Shown here piece by piece: positions 1 to 6,068 of a DNA stretch of 9,125 nt (the stretch's first letter is position 1; the number at the start of each line of letters is the position of its first letter). A program made the position numbers and the translations under genes. Source of the stretch: an uncultured Angelakisella sp. (GTDB lineage Bacteria > Bacillota > Clostridia > Oscillospirales > Ruminococcaceae); contig CALGIL010000065.1 of NCBI GenBank assembly GCA_937914895.1, positions 1 through 9,125 on the forward strand, given 5' to 3'. A model generated the notes under the pieces. It had not been told where the DNA came from. It was given only the letters and a program-made list of their open reading frames with translations, and searched no databases.

Positions 1-10
1 CAAGGCGGGC

Positions 11-97
11 GACAGGACAGTTATATCCATGACGCCCGGTCCGGCAGGGCACAAAAAACCCCCGGCGGGTTTTGCCACTTTTGCCCGGACAAAAGTG
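11..97. repeat. Palindromic intergenic repeat, left copy
   Basis: Positions 68-97 are the exact reverse complement of 8988-9017 (30 of 30 bases). A second block, TATATCCATG at 22-31, is the reverse complement of 9029-9038. Around 11-20 there is further looser similarity to bases just after 9038. The core is itself a hairpin: CCACTTTTG and CAAAAGTGG around a six-base loop. Positions 55-73 (AAAACCC, five-base loop, GGGTTTT) make a second small stem that could act as a weak terminator for an unseen gene to the left. This looks like a REP- or MITE-like intergenic repeat family. No transposase is visible. Confidence 0.75.
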
Positions 98-231
98 GAG
101 AAAGGTTAGCTCGGTTACAAAGCGTGGCAATGGGAAAAAGCACCCCGCAGGGCAAAAAGGGTTTGGGCCCCTGGGCCAACATAGCGGCAGCGCAGCCCCC
201 CAGGCTCGGAAAGCCAGAAGGCTCTCTGAAT
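98..231. other. Intergenic region with no gene seen
   Basis: This stretch lies between the left repeat and the hydA terminator. I see no ribosome binding site followed by a plausible reading frame on either strand, and no tRNA-like structure. An open frame crosses it on the plus strand, but it continues antisense through hydA and has the Gly/Ala/His-rich composition of a shadow frame. A small imperfect stem (TTGG, bulged G, CCC / GGGCCAA) lies at about 163-179. Confidence 0.6.
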
Positions 232-275
232 AAAAAAAAGCCAGCCCCGGCCGGATCCGGCCGGGGCTGGCTTTT
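232..275 (-). terminator. Intrinsic terminator of the hydrogenase operon
   Basis: Positions 236-275 are a perfect 40-base palindrome (AAAAGCCAGCCCCGGCCGGA and its exact reverse complement). Read on the minus strand, the very stable GC-rich stem is followed by eight consecutive T residues (complement of A232-239), four of which belong to the palindrome. It begins four bases after the hydA stop codon (280-282), the expected place for a Rho-independent terminator. On the plus strand the stem is followed by only four T, so it could also work weakly in that direction against transcription entering from the left. Confidence 0.92.
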
Positions 276-279
276 AGGG

Positions 280-2064
280 TTATCCGTGGAAGCGGTCCTT
301 TTTGCGGTAGGAGGTATGCAGAATCTGGTGGGCGGCGTGGCTGCCGGGGGCCTTCAAAAAGTCCTGGTAGACCTCTTTAAGCACCGGGTTTTCGTGAGAT
401 TTGCGCAGGGTGGACCGCTCGTCCTCGTCGTACAAGGCGGCGGCGCGCAGGCTTTTAAGGTCCACAAAATTCCGGACCCGGGCCGGCTGAACGGGCTGTC
501 CCCCGCCGTTGACGCAGCCGCCGGGGCAGCCCATAATCTCGATGAACTGAAAGTCCTCCTCGCCCCGCTTAATGCTGTCCAGCAGCAGCTTTGCGTTGCG
601 CAGGCCGGACACCACCGCCACCTTCAGGGTCAGGTCGCCCAGCTGGTAGGAGGTTTTTTTAATGCCCTCCACCCCCCGCACCTGGGGGAACTCCACCGGG
701 GCCCCGGCCTCGCCGGTAATCCACTCGGCGGCGGTGCGCAGGGCGGCCTCCATAACGCCGCCGGTGGCGCCGAAGATGGCGCCCGCGCCGGAAGAGACGC
801 CCAGGGGCGCGTCAAATTCCTCGTCGGGCAGATTTTGGAAGTTGATGCCCGCCCGGTCGATCATCCGGGCCAGCTCCCGGGTGGTGATGGCCACATCCAC
901 GTCGGGGACGCCGGCGGCGCTTTCGTCCTCCCGCTGGGTCTCAAACTTTTTGGCGGTGCAGGGCATAATGCCCACCACAAAAATATCCTTGGGGTCGATG
1001 CCGGTGCGCTGGGCATACCAGGTCTTGGCCAGGGCGCCAAACATCTGCTGGGGGGATTTGCAGGTGGACAGGTTGGGTACAAACTCGGGGTAGTAATGCT
1101 CGCAAAACCGCACCCATCCGGGGGAGCAGGAGGTGATCATGGGCAGGGCGCCCCCCTCCCGGATGCGCTCCACCAGCTCGTTTGCCTCCTCCACAATAGT
1201 AAGGTCGGCGGCAAGGTCGGTGTCAAAAACGCCGTCAAAGCCCAGGCGGCGCAGGGCGGCCACCATCTTGCCCTTGACGTTGGTGCCAATGGGCATATCA
1301 AAGGCCTCGCCCAGGGTCACCCGGATGGAGGGGGCCGTCTGGACCAGCACGTGCTTGGTGGGGTCGCCCAGGGCGCGCCACACGTCCTTGGTGTTGTCCT
1401 TTTCGGCAATGGCCCCGGTGGGGCAGACCACCACGCACTGCCCGCAGGAGACGCAGGCAACCTCCCCCAGGCTGTCGTCAAAGGCGCAGCCGATGTGGGT
1501 GGCAAAGCCCCGGTCGTTGGCGCCGATGACCGACACGCTCTGCCACTTGGAGCAGGCGGCCACGCAGCGGCGGCATAGAATGCACTTGTTGTTGTCCCGG
1601 TACATGTGCTTGGCCGAATCGTCAAAGTCGTACTGGATGTTTTCGCCGGCATAGACGTTTTCGTCATAGACGCGGAAGTCCTTGCACAGCTTTTGCAGCT
1701 CACAGTTGCCCGACCGTACGCAGGACAGGCAGTGCTTGTCGTGGGTGGACAAAATCAGCTCCAGGTCAATTTTGCGGGAGGCAAACACCCGCTTGGAGTT
1801 AGTGAGGACCTCCATCCCTTCGGCCACCGGGTAGACGCAGGATGCCACCAGGCCCCGCATCCCCTTGACCTCCACCACGCAGATGCGGCAGGCGCCGATT
1901 TCGTTGATCTCCCGCAGATAGCAGAGAGTGGGAATCTCGATGGCCAGCTGGCGGGCCGCCTCCAGAATGGTGGTGCCCTGGGGAACGGTGACCGGCAGGC
2001 CGTTGATGGTCAGGTGGACCATCCGTACTTCCTGCTGTGCGGTTTCCATGTTGGTCTTGCTCAT
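280..2064 (-). CDS. hydA: [FeFe]-hydrogenase catalytic subunit HydA (NAD-linked group A3)
   Basis: This 594-residue protein is the H2-activating subunit of a soluble trimeric hydrogenase. It begins with a [2Fe-2S] domain (C48, C59, C62, C76), then a His-ligated [4Fe-4S] site (H108, C112, C115, C121) and two [4Fe-4S] ferredoxin clusters (C161/164/167/171 and C204/207/210/214). The H-cluster domain follows: L1 TSCSPGW at 311-317, L2 MPCTAKKFE at 367-375, and L3 with C513 and C517 before GGG. The small-subunit-like tail covers about 535-590. Length and domain order match NuoG-like HydA/HndD proteins. The start is set by AGGAGG eight bases upstream of ATG; the open frame continues 69 codons further but overlaps hydB. 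The hydB stop lies 17 bases upstream. Ser314 replaces the second Cys of the textbook TSCCPxW motif, a variant I recall in group A3 enzymes. The active site needs HydEFG, not encoded here. Confidence 0.96.
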   Translation of the reverse strand: MSKTNMETAQQEVRMVHLTINGLPVTVPQGTTILEAARQLAIEIPTLCYLREINEIGACRICVVEVKGMRGLVASCVYPVAEGMEVLTNSKRVFASRKIDLELILSTHDKHCLSCVRSGNCELQKLCKDFRVYDENVYAGENIQYDFDDSAKHMYRDNNKCILCRRCVAACSKWQSVSVIGANDRGFATHIGCAFDDSLGEVACVSCGQCVVVCPTGAIAEKDNTKDVWRALGDPTKHVLVQTAPSIRVTLGEAFDMPIGTNVKGKMVAALRRLGFDGVFDTDLAADLTIVEEANELVERIREGGALPMITSCSPGWVRFCEHYYPEFVPNLSTCKSPQQMFGALAKTWYAQRTGIDPKDIFVVGIMPCTAKKFETQREDESAAGVPDVDVAITTRELARMIDRAGINFQNLPDEEFDAPLGVSSGAGAIFGATGGVMEAALRTAAEWITGEAGAPVEFPQVRGVEGIKKTSYQLGDLTLKVAVVSGLRNAKLLLDSIKRGEEDFQFIEIMGCPGGCVNGGGQPVQPARVRNFVDLKSLRAAALYDEDERSTLRKSHENPVLKEVYQDFLKAPGSHAAHQILHTSYRKKDRFHG

Positions 2065-2081
2065 CTTGATGTCCTCCTCTC

Positions 2082-3869
2082 TCAGTGTTTTACAATGGCG
2101 CCAAAGCGGCATTTTTCCATGCAGACGCCGCACTTGACACATTTGCTCTGGTCGATGACATGGGGCTCCTTGACGGTGCCGGAGATAGCCCCGGTGGGGC
2201 AGGCCTTGGCGCAGACGGTGCAGCCCCTGCACTTTTCGGGGAGGATGACAATGTTCAGCAGGGCCTTGCACACCCCGGCGGGGCAGGTCTTATCCACAAT
2301 GTGGGCCACGTATTCGTCCCGGAAGTATTTTAAGGTGCTCAGCACCGGGTTGGGGGCGGTCTGCCCCAGGCCGCACAGGGCGTTTTCCTTAATGTGATAG
2401 CACAGGGTTTCCAGCTTGTCCAGGTCCTCCATGGTGGCCTTGCCGTCGGTAATTTTCTCCAGCAGCTCGTGGAGGCGTTTGGTGCCGATGCGGCAGGGGG
2501 TGCATTTGCCGCAGCTTTCGTCCACGGTAAATTCCAGGAAAAATTTGGCAATGTCCACCATGCAGGTGTCCTCGTCCATGACGATAAGGCCGCCGGAGCC
2601 CATCATGGAGCCGATGGAAATAAGGTTGTCGTAGTCCACCGGGATGTCCAGGTGCTCGCTGGGGATGCACCCGCCGGAGGGGCCGCCGGTCTGGGCCGCC
2701 TTAAACTGCTTGCCGTTTGGAATGCCGCCGCCGATCTCAAAGACGATGTCCCGCAGGGTGGTGCCCATGGGGACCTCCACAAGGCCCGTGTTGTTGATTT
2801 TGCCCCCCAGGGCAAACACCTTGGTGCCCTTGGATTTTTCGGTGCCTATCCGGCAAAACCAGTCGGCCCCCTGCAGGATGATCTGGGGGATGTTGGCGTA
2901 GGTCTCCACGTTGTTGAGGACGGTGGGTTTGCCAAAGAGGCCGCTCACCGCGGGGAAGGGGGGGCGGGGCCGGGGTTCGCCCCGGTGCCCCTCGATGGAG
3001 GTGAGCAGGGCCGTCTCCTCGCCGCAGACGAAGGCCCCGGCGCCCAGGCGGATGTCCAGGTCAAAATCGAAGCCGGTGCCCAGGATGTCTTTGCCCAGCA
3101 GGCCGTTTTCCCGGGCCTGGTCAATGGCGATCTGCAGGCGCTTGACGGCAATGGGGTACTCGGCCCGGACATAGACGTAGCCCTGGTTGGCGCCGATGGC
3201 GTAACCGGCAATGGCCATGGCCTCAATGACCACGTGGGGGTCGCCCTCCAGCACCGAGCGGTCCATAAAGGCGCCGGGGTCGCCCTCGTCGGCGTTGCAG
3301 CAGACATACTTCTGCCCCTTGGGCTGGGCCGCCGCAAAGGACCACTTGCGCCCGGTGGGAAAGCCGCCGCCGCCCCGGCCCCGCAGGCCGGAGTCCGTGA
3401 CGGTGCGGATGACGTCGTCGGGGGTCATTTCGGTCAGCACCTTGGCCAGGGCCATATAGCCGTCGTAGGCGATGTATTCATTGATGTTTTCGGGGTCGAT
3501 GACGCCGCAGTTTTTCAGCGCCACCCGCAGCTGCTTTTTATAAAAACCCGTCTCGTCCAGGCTTTGCACCGCGTCCTCTTTGACGGTCTCTTCGTACAGC
3601 AGGCGCTTGACAATGCGTCCCTTTAAAAGGTGTTCCTCCACAATTTCGGGGACGTCCTCGCTCTTTACCTGGGAGTAAAAGGCCCCCTCGGGGTAGACCA
3701 CCACCACGGGGCCCAGGGCGCAAAGGCCGAAGCAGCCGGTTTTAATCACCTTAATTTCGTCGGACAGCCCCGTCTCCTTCAGCTCCCGGTCAAAGGCGGC
3801 CAAAATCCGCTGGCTGCCCGAGGAGGTACAACCTGTGCCGCTGCACACCAGAACATGGGATCTTACCAT
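2082..3869 (-). CDS. hydB: NAD-linked hydrogenase flavoprotein subunit HydB (NuoF-like)
   Basis: This 595-residue subunit carries the FMN/NAD(H) site that links the hydrogenase to pyridine nucleotide and, in this family, to electron bifurcation. The N-terminal thioredoxin-like [2Fe-2S] domain has C9, C14, C46 and C50. The NuoF core has the glycine-rich GRGGGGFPTG loop at 164-173, NADEGDPGAF at 192-201 and GAGAFVCGEETAL at 276-288. An SLBB-like stretch follows, then the [4Fe-4S] site C453/C456/C459/C499. The C-terminus adds two ferredoxin clusters (C547/550/553/557 and C577/580/583/587). Two further cysteines, C529 and C534, precede them and may belong to an extra metal site. The start has AAAGGAGG eight bases upstream. 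It lies 19 bases after the HndB-like gene and 17 before hydA, with no promoter visible between, so it is co-transcribed. Length and domain set are normal for HydB/HndC. Confidence 0.96.
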   Translation of the reverse strand: MVRSHVLVCSGTGCTSSGSQRILAAFDRELKETGLSDEIKVIKTGCFGLCALGPVVVVYPEGAFYSQVKSEDVPEIVEEHLLKGRIVKRLLYEETVKEDAVQSLDETGFYKKQLRVALKNCGVIDPENINEYIAYDGYMALAKVLTEMTPDDVIRTVTDSGLRGRGGGGFPTGRKWSFAAAQPKGQKYVCCNADEGDPGAFMDRSVLEGDPHVVIEAMAIAGYAIGANQGYVYVRAEYPIAVKRLQIAIDQARENGLLGKDILGTGFDFDLDIRLGAGAFVCGEETALLTSIEGHRGEPRPRPPFPAVSGLFGKPTVLNNVETYANIPQIILQGADWFCRIGTEKSKGTKVFALGGKINNTGLVEVPMGTTLRDIVFEIGGGIPNGKQFKAAQTGGPSGGCIPSEHLDIPVDYDNLISIGSMMGSGGLIVMDEDTCMVDIAKFFLEFTVDESCGKCTPCRIGTKRLHELLEKITDGKATMEDLDKLETLCYHIKENALCGLGQTAPNPVLSTLKYFRDEYVAHIVDKTCPAGVCKALLNIVILPEKCRGCTVCAKACPTGAISGTVKEPHVIDQSKCVKCGVCMEKCRFGAIVKH

Positions 3870-3888
3870 GGGTCATGCCTCCTTTCTT

Positions 3889-4257
3889 TTATTTGGCGCT
3901 GCCGATGGTGTACTCCACCACCGGGTTGCCGTTGACCAGATGCTGGCTGACAATAAGGGGCACCATTTCGGGCACCACCTTGACATAGGTGGTCTTGCCC
4001 TTGCCCGGCTCGTAGACCTCCACCACCGGCTCGTACTGGCAGATGCCGATGCAGCCGGTCTGGCCCACCGACACATGGGTCAGGCCCCGGCGGCCCACCT
4101 CGTCGGCAAAGGCCTTCAGCACCGGGCGGGCCCCGGCGGCAATGCCGCAGGTGGCCATGCCCACCACCACACGGACGCCGGCGTCGCTGTCGTGGCGGAT
4201 GCCAATCTTTCCCTGCATTTCATCCCGCAGGGCCTGCAGTTCCGCAATACTCTTCAT
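3889..4257 (-). CDS. hndB: Thioredoxin-fold [2Fe-2S] protein, HndB-like
   Basis: This 122-residue protein resembles the thioredoxin-like ferredoxin HndB of NADP-reducing hydrogenase operons and the C-terminal half of NuoE. It probably serves as an accessory electron-transfer or structural subunit of the hydrogenase, though the exact role is not established. The motifs are VVGMATCGIAAGARPV at 31-46 and GQTGCIGICQYEP at 65-77. Only three cysteines are present (C37, C69, C73); a standard thioredoxin-like [2Fe-2S] site has four. I recall this three-Cys pattern as usual for HndB-like proteins, so a fourth ligand, if any, would not be Cys. The start is ATG with AAAAGGAG seven bases upstream. It lies downstream of a 114-base repeat element and 19 bases upstream of hydB. 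Confidence 0.85.
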   Translation of the reverse strand: MKSIAELQALRDEMQGKIGIRHDSDAGVRVVVGMATCGIAAGARPVLKAFADEVGRRGLTHVSVGQTGCIGICQYEPVVEVYEPGKGKTTYVKVVPEMVPLIVSQHLVNGNPVVEYTIGSAK

Positions 4258-4271
4258 CTGGTTGCTCCTTT

Positions 4272-4385
4272 TGGCAATTGATAATGGACAATGGAGAATG
4301 ATGGTGCCGCGTGGGACGCGGCGGTTTTGAGAGAATCGCGCTGTGCGCGGTGCCGACATTGACAGTTTTCAACTGTCAATTGCCA
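4272..4385. repeat. 114-base element with terminal inverted repeats (MITE-like)
   Basis: TGGCAATTGA at 4272-4281 is matched in inverse by TCAATTGCCA at 4376-4385, giving 10-base terminal inverted repeats. Inside are a perfect stem of 10 pairs around three bases (4358-4367 with 4371-4380) and two short GC stems: CGCGC TGT GCGCG at about 4337-4349 and CCGCG/CGCGG at about 4307-4321. It fills the only long spacer of the operon (111 bases against 17-21 elsewhere) and reaches into the 3' end of the ATPase gene, supplying its last few codons and its TGA. I see no target-site duplication. The internal TTGACA has no matching -10, so I do not call a promoter. It could instead act as a processing or attenuation structure in the operon mRNA. 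Confidence 0.7.
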
Positions 4386-4923
4386 GCAGTTCCCGGGTGT
4401 GCTGGGCCAGGTACTCCCCAATAAAGCGGGAGACCCCCGGCGCGTCCAGGGGAATATCCCCCAGGGCCCGGCGCAGCACCCGGGTGTCCAGGGACATCTG
4501 CCGGTCCCCCAGCCGCCGGACATACAAAACATCCATGTCCGGGCTGCCCTGGATAAGCACCGCCACCGTCTCGTCCACATCCCCCAGCGGGGGGCGGTCG
4601 ATGTTCGTCAGGCCGAACTCCGCCGTTACGGTGGTGCCCGCCCCGGGGGCGCTGTCGATGGTAAGGCCCCCGCCGCTTAAGTCCGCCGCCATTTTAAAAA
4701 ACGGCAGCCCCAGCCCCACCGTCCGGGTGGTCCGGGTGGTATAAAAGGGGTCGGCCGCCCGCCGCGCCTCCTCGGGGGTCATACCCCGGCCGTCATCCGC
4801 AATGACCACCCTTAACAGGTCCCGGGCGGGCTGTTCGTCCACCGTGACGGACAGAAAGGACGCCCCCGCCGCCACCGAGTTTTGCGCCACGTCCAGGATG
4901 CTCAGGGACAGGTCCTGCATCAT
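4369..4923 (-). CDS. Stand-alone GHKL ATPase (histidine-kinase-like, no H-box)
   Basis: This 184-residue protein has an ATP-binding fold of the histidine-kinase type. The N-box is around DVAQNS (11-16, N15), the G1 box is ADDGRGM (42-48), and a DPFYTT stretch (58-63) leads to the G2-like VGLGLPFFK (69-77). GAGTT (94-98) is the last conserved element. There is no dimerisation/phosphoacceptor domain, no sensor domain and no membrane segment, so it cannot be a conventional sensor kinase. Residues from about 105 to 184 form a C-terminal part I do not recognise. It lies between hydC (21 bases upstream) and the HndB-like gene, and I recall similar ATPases inside clostridial NADH-hydrogenase operons. 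A role in regulating or assembling the hydrogenase is inference. GGAGGTGA precedes the start by six bases; a second ATG follows at once. The last residues and the stop lie in an inserted repeat. Confidence 0.88.
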   Translation of the reverse strand: MMQDLSLSILDVAQNSVAAGASFLSVTVDEQPARDLLRVVIADDGRGMTPEEARRAADPFYTTRTTRTVGLGLPFFKMAADLSGGGLTIDSAPGAGTTVTAEFGLTNIDRPPLGDVDETVAVLIQGSPDMDVLYVRRLGDRQMSLDTRVLRRALGDIPLDAPGVSRFIGEYLAQHTRELLAIDS

Positions 4924-4944
4924 TGGGGCTCACCTCCGCCGGCG

Positions 4945-5442
4945 TCAGGCGCCGTATTTGGCCAGAATGCCCTCCACGTCGTCGGCCACCAGGCGGCCGT
5001 ACACCTCGTCGTTGACGGTCATCACCGGGGCAAGGCCGCAGGCGCCGATGCACCGGCAGGCGTCCAGGGAAAATTTGCCGTCGGGGGTGCATTCACCGCC
5101 GGCGATGCCCAGCTTTTCCCGCAGGCGCTCATAGACATCCCCCGCCCCCTTGACATAGCAGGCGGTGCCCAGGCATACCGAGATGCGGTACTGGCCCTTG
5201 GGGTTCAGGGAAAACTGGGAGTAAAAGGTGGCCACCCCATAAATTTCCTCCAGGGGCACGTCCATCCCTACCGAGATGATTTCCATGACCTCCAGGGGCA
5301 GATAGCCGTAGATCTCCTGGGCTCCCTGGAGCACCGGCATCAGGGCGCCGGGCTGTTCCTTCAGCCTGTCCATAAGCCGGCGGAGGGACTGCTCCTGCTC
5401 CTGGGTGCCGGCAAAGGCGATTTTGGACCGTTTGCTTGCCAT
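4945..5442 (-). CDS. hydC: NAD-linked hydrogenase subunit HydC (NuoE-like, [2Fe-2S])
   Basis: This 165-residue NuoE/HndA-like subunit completes the HydABC trimer and relays electrons next to the HydB flavin. An N-terminal helical part (about 13-75, with the family signature GVATFYSQF at 69-77) is followed by a thioredoxin-like [2Fe-2S] domain. The likely ligands are C90 and C95 in CLGTAC, and C131 and C135 in CIGACGLAP. C118 and C129 are extra. Length is typical for the family. It is the first gene of the operon, read from the divergent control region. AAGGAGG lies 11 bases before the ATG, slightly long but the only good site. The stop is 21 bases before the ATPase start. Confidence 0.95.
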   Translation of the reverse strand: MASKRSKIAFAGTQEQEQSLRRLMDRLKEQPGALMPVLQGAQEIYGYLPLEVMEIISVGMDVPLEEIYGVATFYSQFSLNPKGQYRISVCLGTACYVKGAGDVYERLREKLGIAGGECTPDGKFSLDACRCIGACGLAPVMTVNDEVYGRLVADDVEGILAKYGA

Positions 5443-5466
5443 CGTGTGGGCGGCCTCCTTCTATAT

Positions 5467-5511
5467 GACGCTGTGTCTTCGGGGCCAAAGCAAACTGCCC
5501 CATAGTTCGTC
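5467..5511 (-). promoter_or_regulatory. Possible folded leader of the hydC mRNA
   Basis: Within the predicted 5' leader, GACG (5467-5470) can pair with CGTC (5508-5511). GGGGC (5481-5485) can pair with GCCCC (5497-5501) inside it. Together these make a two-tier stem just upstream of the hydC ribosome binding site (5454-5460). No known riboswitch class is recognised and the stems are short, so this may be chance. Confidence 0.25.
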
Positions 5512-5514
5512 AAG

Positions 5515-5520
5515 ATTATA
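5515..5520 (-). promoter_or_regulatory. Promoter of the hydrogenase operon (-10 element)
   Basis: Read on the minus strand, this is a perfect TATAAT preceded by TGT, an extended -10 (TGnTATAAT). No good -35 is found at 16-18 bases (TGGCGC at the 17-base position), so the promoter may depend on the extended -10 or on an activator. Transcription would start near 5508, giving a leader of about 66 bases before hydC. TTAT-AAC-ATAA (5516-5526), a small inverted repeat, overlaps the element and could be an operator. Confidence 0.65.
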
Positions 5521-5549
5521 ACATAACGATGACCCATGCGCCAGTACCC

Positions 5550-5568
5550 CGGGGCGATTTTTGCCCCG
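5550..5568. promoter_or_regulatory. Inverted repeat between the two divergent promoters
   Basis: CGGGGC (5550-5555) and GCCCCG (5563-5568) flank seven bases. They sit upstream of both promoters, between the weak minus-strand -35 region and the plus-strand -35. The position suits a shared operator or a barrier between the two transcription units. It does not resemble a Rex site, and no regulator can be named from sequence alone. Confidence 0.3.
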
Positions 5569-5595
5569 TTGTGTCTTTTTCTCTGTTTTGCGCAA

Positions 5596-5624
5596 TTGTC
5601 TTTGCATTTTGCGGGTGCTATAAT
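5596..5624 (+). promoter_or_regulatory. Promoter of the HydS/DRTGG/PHP operon
   Basis: TTGTCT (5596-5601) and a perfect TATAAT (5619-5624) are separated by 17 bases. TG lies one base before the -10, making it also an extended -10 (TGCTATAAT). This is a strong sigma-A-type promoter. Transcription would begin near 5631, leaving a leader of about 84 bases before the first ATG. The leader contains a weak CTGGC/GCCAG stem (5656-5678). Confidence 0.82.
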
Positions 5625-5714
5625 CTATTTTGTATAAAAGGAATGGAAAGCTTTGCTGGCGCCCGCTTATTCTGCCAGAAATTTTTGCGAACCGGAGAAA
5701 AGGAGTTTGCCCAT

Positions 5715-6068
5715 ATGACGCTGAGGGATGTAAAGACCATATTGGACGCCGACCTTGTATTTGGCCAGGACCTGCTGAACCACACCGTCAACACCGCCTG
5801 CGGCAGCGATATGATGAGCGACGTGCTGGCCTTTGTCAAGGACCAGGCGGTGCTTATTACCGGCCTTGTCAACCAGCAGGTCATCCGCACCGCCGAAATG
5901 ATGGACATGGTGTGCGTCGTTTTTGTCCGGGGCAAGCAGCCCGACCAGGCCATTGTGGACCTGGCCCGGGACAGGAACATCGCCGTTATGACCACCACCC
6001 ACCGGATGTTTACCGCCTGCGGTCTTCTGTATCAGGGAGGGCTGAAGGGGGGGACCCACATTCAATGA
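5715..6068 (+). CDS. DRTGG-domain protein (first of two)
   Basis: This 117-residue cytoplasmic protein belongs to the small stand-alone DRTGG-type proteins often annotated near [FeFe]-hydrogenases. The domain is otherwise known from phosphotransacetylase and HPr-kinase relatives, and its function is not established. The recognisable core is ACGSDMMSDVLAF (28-40), followed by alternating strand and helix segments ending in AVMTTTHRMF (90-99). C29-G30 aligns with the same position in the second copy at 7834. The open frame extends upstream, but the ATG used here has AGGAG nine bases before it and lies about 84 bases after a strong promoter. The last codons overlap the next gene in ATGA (6065-6068), so the two are translationally coupled. 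Roles such as ligand sensing or acting as a partner of the following kinase-like protein are inference. Confidence 0.85.
   Translation: MTLRDVKTILDADLVFGQDLLNHTVNTACGSDMMSDVLAFVKDQAVLITGLVNQQVIRTAEMMDMVCVVFVRGKQPDQAIVDLARDRNIAVMTTTHRMFTACGLLYQGGLKGGTHIQ

Noticed and set aside
124..1578. A 484-codon plus-strand open frame opposite hydA
   Set aside because: It lies antisense to a certain gene, has Gly/Ala/His-rich low-complexity composition and no ribosome binding site. It is explained by GC-rich third positions of hydA.
2394..3626. A 410-codon plus-strand open frame opposite hydB
   Set aside because: It is a shadow of hydB with the same composition artefact and no conserved motif.
4358..4380. 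Promoter inside the inserted element (TTGACA on the minus strand)
   Set aside because: No -10-like sequence lies 16-18 bases downstream, and the hexamer is part of a perfect inverted repeat that explains it.
5529..5714. Upstream extension of the first DRTGG protein by 62 residues
   Set aside because: The extension would cross the promoter -35, -10 and leader. The ATG at 5715 has its own ribosome site and gives the usual family length.
5443..5714. Rex (NADH-sensing repressor) binding site expected for an NAD-linked hydrogenase
   Set aside because: I found no TTGTTAA-type half-sites in inverse arrangement. The inverted repeats present have different sequences.
5463..5723. Direct repeat ATATGACGCTG at 5463-5473 and 5713-5723
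   Set aside because: Only 11 bases are shared and the second copy is coding sequence at the DRTGG start. There is no extension or third copy, so chance is the simplest reading.
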